Assembly: GCA_914767715.1 (NCBI GenBank)
Contig: OU612067.1
Coordinates: forward strand, 20,496,162-20,560,161
Reading direction: 5' to 3'
Length of the DNA stretch: 64,000 nt
Source of the DNA: Membranipora membranacea
Taxonomy: Eukaryota > Bryozoa > Gymnolaemata > Cheilostomatida > Membraniporidae
How positions within the stretch are numbered: position 1 is the stretch's first letter; each line of letters starts with the position of its first letter. The notes beneath the pieces were generated by a model. That model was not told where the DNA came from, did no database searches, and saw only the letters and a program-made list of their open reading frames with translations. Shown one piece after another: positions 1-12,500 of this stretch. Position numbers and translations under genes: made by a program.

Positions 1-950
1 TTCAGTATCGTCATGATCAGGAATTTCCTTAATCTCAGGCTCCGAATCACTCCTGAACCAGACATAGGAGCCTGAAAAACGAGAAATCAGATAAGGCATC
101 AATAGCTCTTTGTTTTATATATAAGATTAGATTTTTCCTGATGATTTTATTTAATTGGGCATGTTCTAGGTTGGTATAGTAAGATAATTATTCTAGGGTC
201 TTATGGAATAACTCTACACGGCTTATCTGAATATTTCCTATGCGGTTTGTCTTTAACTTTTTTATTACTATGAAATGGTTTTATTCAACTTACTCGTAGT
301 TCCCATGTTATCACTCCAATAGATCAGCTCGGAATACCTTGGACACCAAATTCTTTATCCACCTTAAAAAAACTTAACAGTGATAAATTGTATACTATGT
401 GTAATGGTACTAACTGATAGTTATACGAACAGTGGCACCAGAGAGTCCAAAATATCAGTTACCCTCATTTTAGCAGGGATTATTTTGCAATAATATATTT
501 GGGAATTGTATTCAGGTTATCGAGCTTCTTTGTGAAACTAAAATGTTGCAGCTCACTATAGCCAATGTATTGGCTGAGATTTGAGCCAACACATTTCTTC
601 ATTATTCGAACAATGTTAACTGTATTTGGTATAGTTTGAGTTCGATTTATTTATATATTGCTGTTAAATAATCTTATTTATTTTTGCGAAATTTCTCGAT
701 CTCCTCTATAACTTGACACTAAAATTAAGTGATATACACACAATGGTGCCAGGACCCTCCCTAGTAGTGTTTTTTAGCTGTCAATTCACCTTGCCATCAT
801 GTCTTTCAATGTTATAACATTTCTTTCATTGAGTCAGTCTGAAGAAGATTACACGGCAGAGATTTACAACCGAGGGTGCTCGAGCCTGGAACAATCACCC
901 TAAAAGGGTCGGCCAGTGGGACTCAATACAAAGACTCCTGCAGCACCTAT
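1..950. other. No gene seen
   Basis: No open frame of useful length, no recognised domain and no clear repeat. The stretch is AT-rich. It may be intergenic or intronic sequence of a gene outside the window. Confidence 0.4.
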
Positions 951-954
951 CGCC

Positions 955-1064
955 TGGCAGTGAAAGTTTCTTGGGTTTTATGTGCTCAAATGGGAACAGT
1001 TCAATATGGATAGATTGCAATAGATCAGAATGTATCACACTCTATATCCAGCTTACATCTCTGG
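955..1064 (+). repeat. Dispersed repeat, copy 1 (second copy at 6308-6418)
   Basis: About 110 bases match 6308-6418 in the same orientation with few differences; both contain the shared string CTCTATATCCAGCTTACATC. Similarity stops at the edge of the hairpin that follows here, which is missing from the other copy. Nature of the repeat unknown. Confidence 0.75.
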
Positions 1065-1198
1065 AAAAATGACACAATCCCAGACTGTCTGGGTCCGTCT
1101 GGGATAGCATCGGTAAAGTTTGTAAGCGTCAAACTTTCCCGATGCTATCCCAGACGGACCCAGACAGTCTGGGATTGGGTCATTTTCTGGTTCACATC
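1064..1198. repeat. Near-perfect 56-bp inverted repeat (hairpin or tiny MITE)
   Basis: The arms at about 1066-1121 and 1131-1186 are reverse complements over 56 bases with two mismatches, separated by a 9-base loop (GTAAGCGTC). A second, weaker inverted repeat (GGTTCACAT near 1189, ATGTGAACC near 1245) follows. It is either a miniature foldback transposon or a long RNA hairpin such as a microRNA precursor; sequence alone does not decide. Confidence 0.8.
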
Positions 1199-1259
1199 GA
1201 CTGGGATGGCTATCTGGGATGACATTCTAGTGTCATATGGGACAATGTGAACCAAGCAT

Positions 1260-2330
1260 TAGAATTCGAAGCGTCTGTCCTTTGTGTGGAGAACATGTCA
1301 CTAATCCAATTAAGACCTTATTGGTAACTCAAGATTTTGATACAAGTGCTGCTGATGAGCCCTTGACAAAGTTGATGTTCCATTCACCACACCCAAGTTT
1401 ACATCGATGCGAGTAGGCACTCCCAATTTGTAGAGGCGTCAATCTTCAAAAACCTCCAATAATAAAAATTTTGTTGAAAGGCATTTTCCTAAGTTTTCTC
1501 ATCATTTCATTTTTTGCTGTAGAGAGTATTTTACTTAGACTATAGATTTTACTTGAGTGTGATTTACAATCACTGTTAAGCGGACTGATGGTAGAGGAAC
1601 TTCCTGGTCATAGTTGACTGTTTTCGAGCTATTTTAACTGGTTTGTTTATGGATAATAAACTTGCGTAACATATGGCGTAATCCAAAATACTGGCTGCAT
1701 TTTGGAAGTATAATGACATGTCACCACAAATGTAAATAATTTTATTGCGAATTAGCATGTAGGAATTTCATACCAACCAGGCATACATTACACATTTTAC
1801 TGTAAAGGTCATGAACTGCCATTTATTATGACATGCTATGATTACAGACACTTATTGACAGGCTTCTTTTTGGAAATATTACATTGAATCACATCATGAG
1901 TGTGTCGAATACATTCTGATCTGAATCCTATATGTTGCACCCATTACCTGTAAAAAATTCCTGCAATTTGTTTGAACTGTTTGTGTGTAGAAGCAAGGAG
2001 TTTGCTGTCAATCAGGCACCTATAAGACACTCTTCTGAAGAATTTACATACAAACCCCTTTAGTTGTTGAAATACATGGCTAAATATAGCTGACTTGAAT
2101 TTAAAATAACTCAGACTTCTAGGCGGGACGGCGCTAGCCTTTTGTATCTTATGTCACAACAAACAATTACTGTGATCATATACTGGTGGAGGGATATGTC
2201 AATACTTTTTGTCAATCATATAATTCCTTTTTATACATGTGCCTAATACCGATCGATCGGTATCTTAGTTAATATCTTCAGTCATGATTATCTGGCTCCA
2301 ATATACACACGTAAAGCCAATTCAATCTAA
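1260..2330. other. No gene seen; may contain the 5' LTR of the Copia element
   Basis: No convincing coding region. The last part should hold the 5' LTR of the element that follows, ending just before the primer-binding site near 2333, but I could not fix its left edge and no second LTR is present to compare. A perfect 18-bp palindrome centred on GATCGATC lies at 2246-2263. Confidence 0.4.
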
Positions 2331-2333
2331 CAA

Positions 2334-2347
2334 GGTTATGGGCCCAG
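2334..2347 (+). other. Copia-type primer-binding site (initiator tRNA-Met half-molecule)
   Basis: The 14 bases GGTTATGGGCCCAG complement the anticodon arm of eukaryotic initiator tRNA-Met, which Copia of Drosophila uses as a half-tRNA primer. The site lies 56 bases before the gag start and follows ACA, fitting an LTR end. This identifies the element independently of its protein. Confidence 0.75.
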
Positions 2348-2402
2348 TCAGCTTTTGATACTTCCTAAATAACATTCTCAACGAAAGTAACTAAATCCAG
2401 TT

Positions 2403-4130
2403 ATGGCTAGTGGTGAGGATAAGGTATCTGTGGACAAGCTTAGCAGCAAGAACTACGGCACCTGGAAGTTTAAGCTCAAACATAGGTTTATCGCGAAGGA
2501 GCTATGGGGAATAGTGGATGGCTCAGAACAAGCACCTGAAAGTTCAGCAGAGCCACCTGTTAAGGCTCAGTATGCAAAGAAGCTTAATCAGGCTATGTCA
2601 TATATAGTCTTAGCTGTCAGTGACAATCTGACGTATCTAATCACGTCCTGCAACACGCCAAAGGAGGCATGGGATACCCTGCAGGGCCATTTTGAGAGAA
2701 ATACTGGTAAATAAACTTTTCAGTAGTATTTCAGAGCTGTTATGGCTGAGGGTTCCTCCGTAGAAGAGCACATTCGTTTTATGAAAGAGCATGCTGACAA
2801 GCTAACAGCTCTAGATGCTGTGATCTCTGAGGAAGATCAAATCGTAACATCGCTTGGTAGTTTACCTGATAGTTATGGAACAATGGTTACTGCTATGGAA
2901 GCACATATGGGCACACTAACTCTCCAATATGTCCAACAGGCTGTCATAAGTGAGGAGCAGCAGAGAGGTGTCGGAGGTAGGCGCCAATCGGATACAGCCT
3001 ACCAAGCTGGGCATAAAAATCTCACCCAGAACAGGTCCCGCAACTGCTATGAATGCAACAGTCCTCATCACATGAGAAGAGACTGCCCCAAGCGCAAGTC
3101 CCAGCACTCTGGCCAGAGGCATATCGCTGAAAATGCTGCAGAAGTTTCTGGCATCAACAATTACGGGTTTGTCATGTCTACTGCTAATGACAACACCAAG
3201 GAGAAAAGAAAAAATGGCTGATTGACTCGGGGGCCACCAGTCATATGACTCACAATCGTGACATATTTACGGAATATACAAAGTTCGAGAAATCGCAGAA
3301 TGTCTGCCTAGGTGATGGACATATAGTGGAAGCTGTTGGTGTTGGTATTGTTGGTGTCGTCACATCGGTGAGTCGTAACAAATCCAATAGAACCACCATG
3401 CATGGCGTACTGCACGTACCGGCCATGATGGTAAATCTATTCTCAGTCAGATCAGCAGCGTCAAGTGGTATTATTGTTCAGTTCGGACATTCACGTTGTT
3501 GGCTCAAAAGCAAGCAAGGCCAACTAAGGGTCACAGGAACTCTGACTGATAAACTGTATATCCTTGATACATGTGATGATAATGACCACAAGGTTTCGGT
3601 TGCATTCGACTTGTGGCATAAACGATTAGGGCATGCTAGTGTGCAAGTGATCAAAGCTGCACAAAACTTAGTTGAGGGTGCACATTTTTCTAAAGTTTCT
3701 CTCGATCGTGTGTGTGAGCTCTGTGTTAAGGGCAAAATGGCTAGACAACCTTTTTCTACTGAATCAAAGAGTCATAGTCAAGCCACGAGGCCACTAGAGT
3801 TGAACCATAGTGATGTTTGTGGTCCGATGCAAAATAAGTCTGTAGGCAGCAGTTTTTATGTTGTGCCTTTTTTTGTTGACTATTCTAGATTTGCTCATGT
3901 GTATTTTATACTCGAGAAGTCTGAGGTATTCACTAAATTCAGGGAGTTTGAGGCTCTGGTCTGTAATCAGGCAGGGCTCAAGATTGGTAAACTACGTAGT
4001 GATAATGGTGGGGAGTATGTAGGGACAGATTTTTAACGGTATCTTTCTGATTGGGGCATACATCACCAGCTTACTGTGCGATACACACCTGAGCAAAATG
4101 GTGTTCACAAAGTACCCATAGCTATGAAAA
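2403..4130 (+). pseudogene. Copia gag-protease-integrase polyprotein, broken
   Basis: Visible in three main frames. 2403-2714 is the gag N-terminus (motif NYGTWKFKLKH, then KEAWDTL). A frame break leads to 2742-3221, which continues gag and contains a CCHC zinc knuckle (CYECNSPHHMRRDC). From about 3214 in the -1 frame comes the protease motif WLIDSGATSHM, then the pre-integrase region (LWHKRLGHAS ... CELCVKGK) and the integrase core with the acidic SDNGGEY motif. A TAA at 4034-4036 interrupts it; PEQNGV can still be read beyond, up to about 4130. No reverse transcriptase follows. The gag-to-protease join is an in-frame A AAA AAT heptamer (3209-3215). Product non-functional. Confidence 0.9.
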
Positions 4131-4139
4131 AAAAATGTT

Positions 4140-4860
4140 TGTAATGTAACACACATAATCTTGCACACTTACAGTGTTAGGAGTCGTATGTTAACAAAAG
4201 CAACCGCTAATCGAATGACAAATTAGTCCTATTTTATGGGCAACTAGGCCAGACCGACCTGCCTTCCAACTTTGTGACTGAGGAAAGGTAATGATCTCGG
4301 GTTTGTAAGGGAGCAGCCTCTATATATCTATTTCAATTACCCCTCACGCCCCAAAAATGTAAGTGACTAAAGAACCTGTGCTATATTCTCTACATCGACT
4401 ACGCTGAGGCATGTCATGTTCACATCTCAATGACTTACGCCGGCTCTAGATTGCCAGGTTGAAATAAAATCTTTCTTCCATCACGAGCTGACGTATCATC
4501 GAGTCAACTTGTGTTCTCTCTCCCTCAAACAGGCGAATAAACAATTTGCATTGCAATGGTGAGATGACTATAACTTACGTACAATCTTACATCCTGCCAG
4601 CCAGATTGACCTTATGATTGATCCGCTGTCTGGCTATTCTTTGCCGGATATCACAGCTTTCTTCCCTGACTAATACTCTCAAAGTGAAAAGTATTGTTGT
4701 TCTCATGTGTGACTGTTATGAATTTCAGGTGATACGTCAGATAATATTAGTGTTTCTCCTAGTTGATTCTTTTAGTAAATTGTAAACGGAAGGTTTAATT
4801 TTCAGCCTTACAACGATTGAGGAAGTGCCTGTTTTAAGTTCTGAGCAGTGTGAAATATAA
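4140..4860. other. No gene seen
   Basis: AT-rich sequence downstream of the truncated Copia element. Short open frames only, no domain or repeat structure recognised. Confidence 0.4.
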
Positions 4861-4869
4861 AATTTAGGA

Positions 4870-5400
4870 CACCTCCACGTTTGCAGACCTGCCATATATA
4901 ATTTGTCAAAGTGATCCACTCTTTTCATTTTTCTCATATGCATTTAATTAATGTTACAGTTTCAGAAACAACTTCAGATTTCAGCAATCTTGGCTTTTCA
5001 TTGGTTGTCATTAACAATCTTCTGTCATGCTGAACAAGGAACTAGCCAAGTTTTTTCAAATCTGAGACTTGCCAGTAGATGTGACAGTTTAATCAATGTC
5101 AATAGTTGAAAGTTTTGAGCAGTTTTGAATTACTGAACCTCGAGATGGTACCTCATGTGCAGACCTACCATGTCTTTCATACTGTATTGAATAGAACATT
5201 CTTAGATAATCACTGGAGTTCCAGCATTTTGGGAAATACATTGGATATTTTATTGGTTGTTGACCAATATCTTCTGTCTGCCTGAATAAAGCACTAGCCT
5301 AGTTTTTGAAATTGAAGACTTGCCAGTTCATATGATGACAGTTTTATCAAGCGTATTAAAAATATGCATATTGGCAGGTCTGCCTAAAGAGAGATGTCAT
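4870..5400. repeat. Diverged tandem duplication, period about 285 bp
   Basis: Two units, about 4875-5100 and 5160-5390, share in order GCAGACCT, a TATTGGTTGT-like block, AATCTTCTGTC-like, CTAGCC-AGTTTTT-like and GACTTGCCAGT blocks, then a GACAGTTT-ATCAA block. No coding content seen. Confidence 0.55.
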
Positions 5401-6300
5401 ATCATGTGCCATGTCAGTGGCAGATGCAGTAGATTTTGCAGCTTGTTATGATTAATTCTGTGGTATTTTTTTGAACATTACGAAATAACATCAACATGAT
5501 CTCAACAGGCTGCTGATTTAATTAGTTGAGTTATGACTGTCATATGATAACCATGAGTATAAACCACTGATACTGCACTACGTCACAATACAATGAAGTG
5601 CAAATTATATCAGGGCGCCGTGCTTGTGGACACTCTGCAGGGACAATCTTCTGCCCCCTGATACGAGATACTATTGGACTTCAGCTCAGAATTTGTTAGG
5701 ATATGATTTTATTATTGAATAAATATCAACACACAGTTTAGAGTGGTAGCCAGTGCAGGTGTAAGATACTCTGGCAATTTGTGTTGTTGGCAGTCTCCCG
5801 GTTTTATTCAGACACAATATGCATGACCCTAGCAGCAAGCTGCCAGGCAAAATCCAAATTGCAACTACTCCATTCCAAATGCCGCTAGCAACTGATCTTT
5901 ATAAGAAATGCTACCGGCTTATAAAATTTACACAGTACAACTTTACATTACAGAAAGATCTTGCAGGATTTAAATAATGATGCTCATTCAAGGATGGTAC
6001 ATGACCTAGACATGACACTCAAAACAGGAGATTGAGCTTCCTTATTGAGCGATGATAAATGATAAATGATAAAGCGATGATAAATAACTGAATGACGATG
6101 ATAAAGAGTCAATTAGGAAGTTATCAAGTAGCATAATCTGTAATGCATGGCAAGCGGAGATTTTATTAAAGTACCCTGCACAGTAACGTTGAACAACCAA
6201 CCGCCAGTGGTGGATGATGTGGCAGTAGAGGGGGGGGGGGGCAATTCCAATGAGGGAAAAATGAATCAAACTTGATCTAGGACTGTCCTAGGCAATAGAA
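5400..6300. other. No gene seen; short poly-G tract
   Basis: No coding region recognised. A run of about 13 G lies at about 6229-6241, followed by half of the dispersed palindromic MITE family (sequence AATCAAACTTGATC near 6263-6276). Confidence 0.4.
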
Positions 6301-6307
6301 AACTCAT

Positions 6308-6418
6308 GCAGTGAAAGTTTATTGGGTTTTATGGGCTCAAATGGGCAACAGTTCAATATGGAAAGATTGCAATAGATCAGAATGTATAACACTCTATATC
6401 CAGCTTACATCTCTGGAA
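6308..6418 (+). repeat. Dispersed repeat, copy 2
   Basis: Same sequence as 955-1064 in direct orientation. Here the sequence continues after CTCTGGAAAA into unrelated DNA with no hairpin. Confidence 0.75.
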
Positions 6419-6985
6419 AATAACCTACTTTTATTCCTGCACTGAACCGATTTCCTCTGGCTTCATGAACTGCTCTGGATTACAGCCTCAGTGACATCAG
6501 ATAACAATCTGTAAAAGATTTTGATGAAATAATTTAGTAAATTTTTAGTTTGCTCTGCACTACAAAGACACTGAGGTTCCAAGTGTAGACAAATACGGAG
6601 TCAAATCCTGGACAGAAACTGACAGACAGACCGATACATGATGATTCTTATTGGACGGGTATGGTTGGACCAATGAACTCCCTCATTGGTTGGACAGACA
6701 TGTTTTTATGCACAGACAGAAATTTACACATTAGCAAACTTTGCAAATAAATAATCTTTAGTGGAGGAGATATTATGAAACACTGCAATGATAAACATTA
6801 GACAGAAATAATTTGGCGGCAAGACGGATATTACCTGGATTAATGGATGAAAACCATGTTAGCAACTCAAGATGTAGGTTTGGTCATAGAATAGCCAAAA
6901 CATAATAGAAGAAGCGTAAGACATCAGGTATAAGAGATCAGATATAAGAGCAATAACGTTCATGAGCTTCTTCAAAATTCATAAA

Positions 6986-7237
6986 GTTACCAGGAATCGT
7001 TGACACCTTGTCACAAAACCATCTACAGGTTTGAAGTTCCAATGTTGACGTGAAATTGAAACCTATAGATGATTTTGTAATAAACAAGTGAAATTGATTT
7101 AGATAATAAAGCAATAGTTAAGGTAAGGTATCTATAAAGTTAAGATATCTGCACACACAGCCACGAGACTCAAGCTGTCCCGATATGATCCACACATAGA
7201 AAAGTATGCCTAACAGGTGTCAACGATTCCTGGTAAC
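6986..7237. mobile_element. 252-bp MITE-like element with 22-bp perfect terminal inverted repeats
   Basis: GTTACCAGGAATCGTTGACA begins a 22-base terminus at 6986-7007 that recurs as an exact reverse complement at 7216-7237. A second inverted repeat lies inside (arms about 7012-7032 and 7060-7081, around ACAAAACCATCTACAGGTTT). There is no coding capacity. No clear target-site duplication could be read. Confidence 0.65.
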
Positions 7238-8164
7238 AGTTAAGGCAGGTAATATCACCTGTTCCAGTGATAATAATTATTTACAATTGCAACAACTTAT
7301 GTCCTACCCTTAGGTTGCATCAACGCATTGATACAAATTTAAGGATCAGTTGTAAAATACACAGCACGTCGAGTTGTGGAGATATTCCGTCAGTTCATAA
7401 CTTTGACTTTTGTGTCAGTAATTGGATTTGATCACAAATCTGGCAGGCTTTATGTTAATTGATTGGTGTCCCAGTAAGAAAGTTGAGAAAACTCAGGCAA
7501 GCTGCTCGGCAAAGGTTTAAAAGGGACGGCTGTATCAATAGCAGTACTTATGGACCAATCACAGACAAGATATGCCTTTGGGTAACCAGACTTAATTGTG
7601 ATTCGCTTGTACGGACTCAGTTCTGTTCCCTAATCCATATAATATGTACCAAAGAGCATTGGTGTATTGAAATCGATCATTTATAACTAAATCTATTATC
7701 TGCTTACCAATCTTGAAGTCGTCCTCCTGTTATTTCGGATCTAAGGTAGGTACTTTGTGCTCGTACAACCATATGGGTAACTTCTTGTTGAGCAACGGTA
7801 TAAGCTATGTCAACCTACAAGAGGAATGACCACAGCAACTAAGATTACTAGAGAAGGTAAGATTATGGATTGCCTTGCCCTTGATATAGCGTGGGCAAGA
7901 GATTCAAATTTGACATAGTACTCGGTACTCAACCGTAATCAGATTCAATTATTTCTTTAGATAACTTCAAAGCTCTACGAAGTAAAACATAGAGACCTAA
8001 AACGCTGACTGATATTTCCGAGTATAAAGTTAATGAGACACGCCAGGTCTCACCATCTCCCAAAATGAACATAATTTACCCGCATAGATTGATATATCGC
8101 AAGCATATTAAATTATTTGCTTCTACACCAACAATATTGGTTGAATTTTTGTTGAATTCAGAGG

Positions 8165-8285
8165 TTCCGATCACAAATAATGACTGAGGGCACTCCTGGG
8201 GACTCCAGGGAGACAGAAGACTGCAGTGGAATTCAAATCCAGGATTTTCAACACTTGCAAGCTGAAGGCCACAGCACTCCAACGA
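8165..8285 (-). mobile_element. Degraded tRNA-derived SINE head
   Basis: On the minus strand a B-box-like GGATTTGAATTCC near 8227-8239 is followed by CACTGCAGTCTTCTG, which parallels the better preserved copy near 53622 (CGCTGCAGTCTACTG after its B box). The A box is poor. Confidence 0.45.
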
Positions 8286-8343
8286 AATGTACAAATTCCA
8301 TACTCCTTTTGGTCTTTGTATTTTATGTCTTTTTGGTAGGAAC

Positions 8344-8373
8344 AATGAACTAAACCTAAAGGTTTAGTTCATT
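8344..8373. repeat. 30-bp palindrome
   Basis: AATGAACTAAACCT is followed, after AA, by its exact reverse complement. The palindrome is itself flanked by a short direct repeat, GGTAGGA. No gene context is evident. Confidence 0.8.
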
Positions 8374-9549
8374 GGTAGGAAGACCTTTGCAATAACCAAA
8401 TATCACAATTTTAGCAGATAGACAGATTATTATTTAGTGTGCGACAAAATACTACCAGCCTGCACAGGGACAAATAAGAAAAACAGAGAACATTGTTAAG
8501 GAGGAGACTATGCGAGCTAAGAAAATGGTTGTGAAACTCACCTTTGCTCGAAGATTTAATACTGTGCTACACCTAAGCTTGACTTCCTGAAGCTCAGTAA
8601 AAATTGTTTCACTTGAAGCAGTAACTTTATCAAAGTGCACGCTATGAGGACTAAGGTCTGACAATTAATCTCAAGGTCTCACATCTTTGTTGGACATGTC
8701 CTAGAAGCCCGCCCTTATTATCACCATCTATATAGGATGATCACTCATATGACTATAGCCTTAGTTACATAAACAAAGCTTAAAACATTCTGATAAGGGG
8801 TAGAGATAATGCCCTCAGCCCACTCATATTTAAAATTCAAGCACAGCAACATGAGTTTTGTGGGAGCTGATAAGTGATAGTGCCTCCTTCACTAACCTCA
8901 CGTAGGACAATATTCTAATCAATACTGATAGCGACTCCATAAACGACTAAGCACCTGTATTAATCCAGTCCACAGGTTACGCAACGTGACCAAACTGACA
9001 GGAAGATAACCATATAGAATGCACCAAAAATCTTTTAGGAACCAGTATGTGTGTCGACAAGAGATAGGCGCAGTCAACTTGCCCCAAATCGGCACATCCC
9101 TTGGTCGCATTAGTCAATCAAATTACTACTGACTGTTAACAGTAAACTAACCATATTACTTGATAGATGCTTTGTTAAAATGTAAATATAAGATTATTAT
9201 TCATACAATAACATAACATATAATATAATATCACAGAATTGAAAAAAATTGAGGGAGATAAATTTCGGACTGGCAACATATAACCAATGAAATATAACAA
9301 TGCTCTCTACCTTGCAATCGGATTTTACTTCTCCACCATATCAAAAGTAAACACATACATGATAAAAAATGTTTGATATTAATGACTTGCATTCCACCTT
9401 TAGGTGTCACGGAGCAAAACAGTAATACATCTCACTACATCCTAACATAACAGGATATGTAGGATAACCTGGTAATATATTTTCCCATATTAAATACTCG
9501 CGAAAATACAAAAAAATAACAAATGAAGATGATAATCATATATTTCACC

Positions 9550-12500
9550 TCAAGAGCTTTTAGGGGTAAATAAGCCGAGTTTAGACCATTGGACGGCACC
9601 GGCAAAGTTATCCATAGTATTAAGTGTGGCTAGATAATAGAATGAGAGTGAATGGTTCATGTTAGTAATACTGAGCGTGTCCATCATGGAGCTGAAAGCC
9701 TCGATGTGTGTTGTCTCCACATGCCCCTGCTTCTCTGTTTTGGCTACCAGTCTAATAGCTGCAGCTTTAACTGTTCCATTATTTACAGCTTCACGCGCTG
9801 AGAAAGTAAACAAAGAAGGTCAACTATTAGCAACGCATCGACTGTATGCAGTGTGGAATATTAAATTATCTTAGCGCGCTTTCCTCCTAGCTAAAACTTG
9901 GTACCATGACTACCCCAATAAGGAAAAATAGGAAGTTTATCTCTATTGAATGTTACATTTTGTATTTAGCTATGATGGCTCAGGTCACGTCACAATGTGA
10001 CATGACAGATATATTGCAGTTTCAATCTCAGCGAAGTACAAAGTAAGCAGGTCGACACGAAAAGCTGCCGCAAGGGCCCCTTTAGAGAAGCAGAATACTC
10101 TTAGTTTCACTGATGATGATATTGTAACATATAGTTATACACATCGTTTTGTTTTCACAGTCCGTGACAGAGATAAAAACACAACCATCCTTCCTTCATG
10201 ACAGCCGCCAATCGCTTTGACGGTGATAAAGGTGATGACAAAAAGTGGAAGTTTAATTATCAGCGTTTTTATCTGACCGTGGGTGTAATGTTACTGCAGA
10301 ATTGACTGTTGTCCATTGATAGTAATGCGGTATCATCAGTTAAATCAGTTTAGTTTACCAAACCAGGTGATAAAATTGTTAAAACTTGAATTTAGCCCTT
10401 CCAGATAAAGATCGAAGACTATCTCTTGCTTTAATGTGCTAATCCACAATGTGAATGTACAAACTTACCCGAGTAAAGTATGGGAGTTGTGATTAGCTCT
10501 GTTCCTAACTCCACCTCTCTCTGCTGTTGATAGGCTAACTCCTTCTCTATATCTGTCCTTATAAGTAATAGCTTAAGTTTCTTCTCCAGCACACGCTCAG
10601 GTAGATATAATCTGAGATAGTTAAAAATAGGAACCTCGAGACCAAAATCAGCTACAAAAACAAAGAGCGCAAAGGTTAACACATGAGAAACGACATTGGA
10701 GATGATCAGCTATCTTACATAATATTTTCAATCGATTGGTTTGCCACATACTGAGAGCTTTTATATAGGCTGATAACGTCATCATAGTTTTTCTAGTTTA
10801 TGAGATGAACAGCGTTACTAGATTTTCTATCGCGGTCTCTATAAGAGCGTTGTGTCACATACCTAGTTTGCCTATGAGAGCGTTATGTCACATACCTAGT
10901 TTGTCTATGAGAGCGTTGTGTCACATACCTAGTTTGCCTATGAGAGCGTTGTGTCACATACCTAGTTTGTCTATAAGAGCATTGTGTCACAGACCTAGTT
11001 TGTCTATAAGAGCGTTGTGTCACATACCTAGTTCGTCTATAAGAGCGTCATGTCACACACCTAGTTTGTCTATGAGAGCGTTGTGTCACTTACATAGTTT
11101 GTCTATGAGAGCGTTGTGTCACTTACATAGTTTGTCTATAAGAGCGTTGTGTCACATACCTAGTTCGTCTATAAGAGTGTTGTGTCACATAACTAGTTTG
11201 TATATGAGAGCTTTGTGTCACATACCATGTTTGTCTATGAGAGCGTCATTTCACAGACCTAGTTTGTCTATAAGAGCGTCGTATCACATACCTAGTTTCT
11301 CTATAAGAGCGCCGTGTCACATACCTAGTTTGTCTATGAGAGCATTGTGTATCAGGTCCTGTACAGCTTCCCTATCGTTGAGATATTCATCCTGAGACAC
11401 TCTGTAAGCACAGTTTCTTATGGTGGTCTTGGACACACTCTGTATCACTGATTCATGTTTACCTGCATAGTCACGCCACAGCTGTCCAATACTTTCATAT
11501 CTGTAAGATGGATACAAAAATGAAATGATATAATAGTGCTGTGGCTTAATAGATTCGGCATTTTCTAGCTAGATTACGTGGGTGAGATTCGCCTGCATTC
11601 TTGCTCGCTACCCCTTTGTGGAAAGCTGCTGCTAGAGGCTTGAGAGGGAGCGACTCTGAATGGAGGCAAACTGGATTTAACTTGATCTTAGTTCACACCA
11701 GAGCATGTCCTTCAGCAGGTACAGCTGGGAAATGATACAATCAATGCCAAACTCTACTGAGAAATACACAGTCACAGAATATATGGACAAAGTCCCTGTC
11801 ATTTGGCTTGCATCCCAAGCCTTATATGGGCAAGATTTTATATCTCTAGTATAATCTCTTACTTGAGGAGGTAGTAAACTTGAGCATCTACTGACAGATC
11901 AACATTATCTCTAGTGAACATTCCGAGATTATTAAACTCCTCCATATGCATTGTCCTGTTCAGGTACACAAACTCTTTATCAGCTCCGAGAACGTAACAT
12001 CCATGTTCATAGACACGATCAGTGGATACACGCCCAGTAGACTTTGTTCGGACCAATGCAAACTGTAATTCAGAATTTCATAAATTCAAATTCACAACAT
12101 TAAGGTGACAGGCCAATATTTATCAAGATTGTATAAAAAATTTTTACTCAAAATACACATCCAGTATGATGGTTATGGCACCAGAGATGCAGTTTAAATT
12201 CTCAAGTGCCAACTGGTTAATGACTTGATCCATTTGATCAACATCTGACAAGTAACAAATTTGAGTGATCATCTCAATATCTGCTTATGTTTTGGCAAAA
12301 ATAGTGTCATGATCATGACTATTCATGGAGGAGCACTGAAAACCCAATAATTTAACTTCACAAATTCTTTAGCCTAAATCATTTTTGAGAGATCTAGAAT
12401 CATATAACAAATTACAATGATCATGTACATAAACCCTGCAATGACCAGCCAAAGAAGTGTCTTTATTCCTCATTGAACCTCAGTTGACCCCTACCATTGG

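Larger units (their letters stand above)
2334..4135 (+). mobile_element. Truncated Ty1/Copia LTR retrotransposon
   Basis: Primer-binding site, gag, protease, GAG-pre-integrase and part of the integrase are present in Copia order. The element stops inside the integrase near 4130 at an A-rich stretch; reverse transcriptase, RNase H and the 3' LTR are absent. Several frame breaks show it is a dead copy. Confidence 0.9.
7240..9549. other. Intergenic sequence, no gene recognised
   Basis: Open frames of 60-90 codons on both strands show no domain and no conserved splice pattern. It contains a degraded tRNA-derived SINE (about 8165-8285, minus) and a 30-bp palindrome at 8344-8373. It lies downstream of the SPFH gene and so may include that gene's 3' UTR. 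Confidence 0.4.

Noticed and set aside
10805-11395. 196-codon open frame with 11-residue repeats (plus strand)
   Set aside because: It is the antisense reading of the 33-bp splice-donor minisatellite; unit length divisible by three keeps the frame open. No start context, splice partner or domain.
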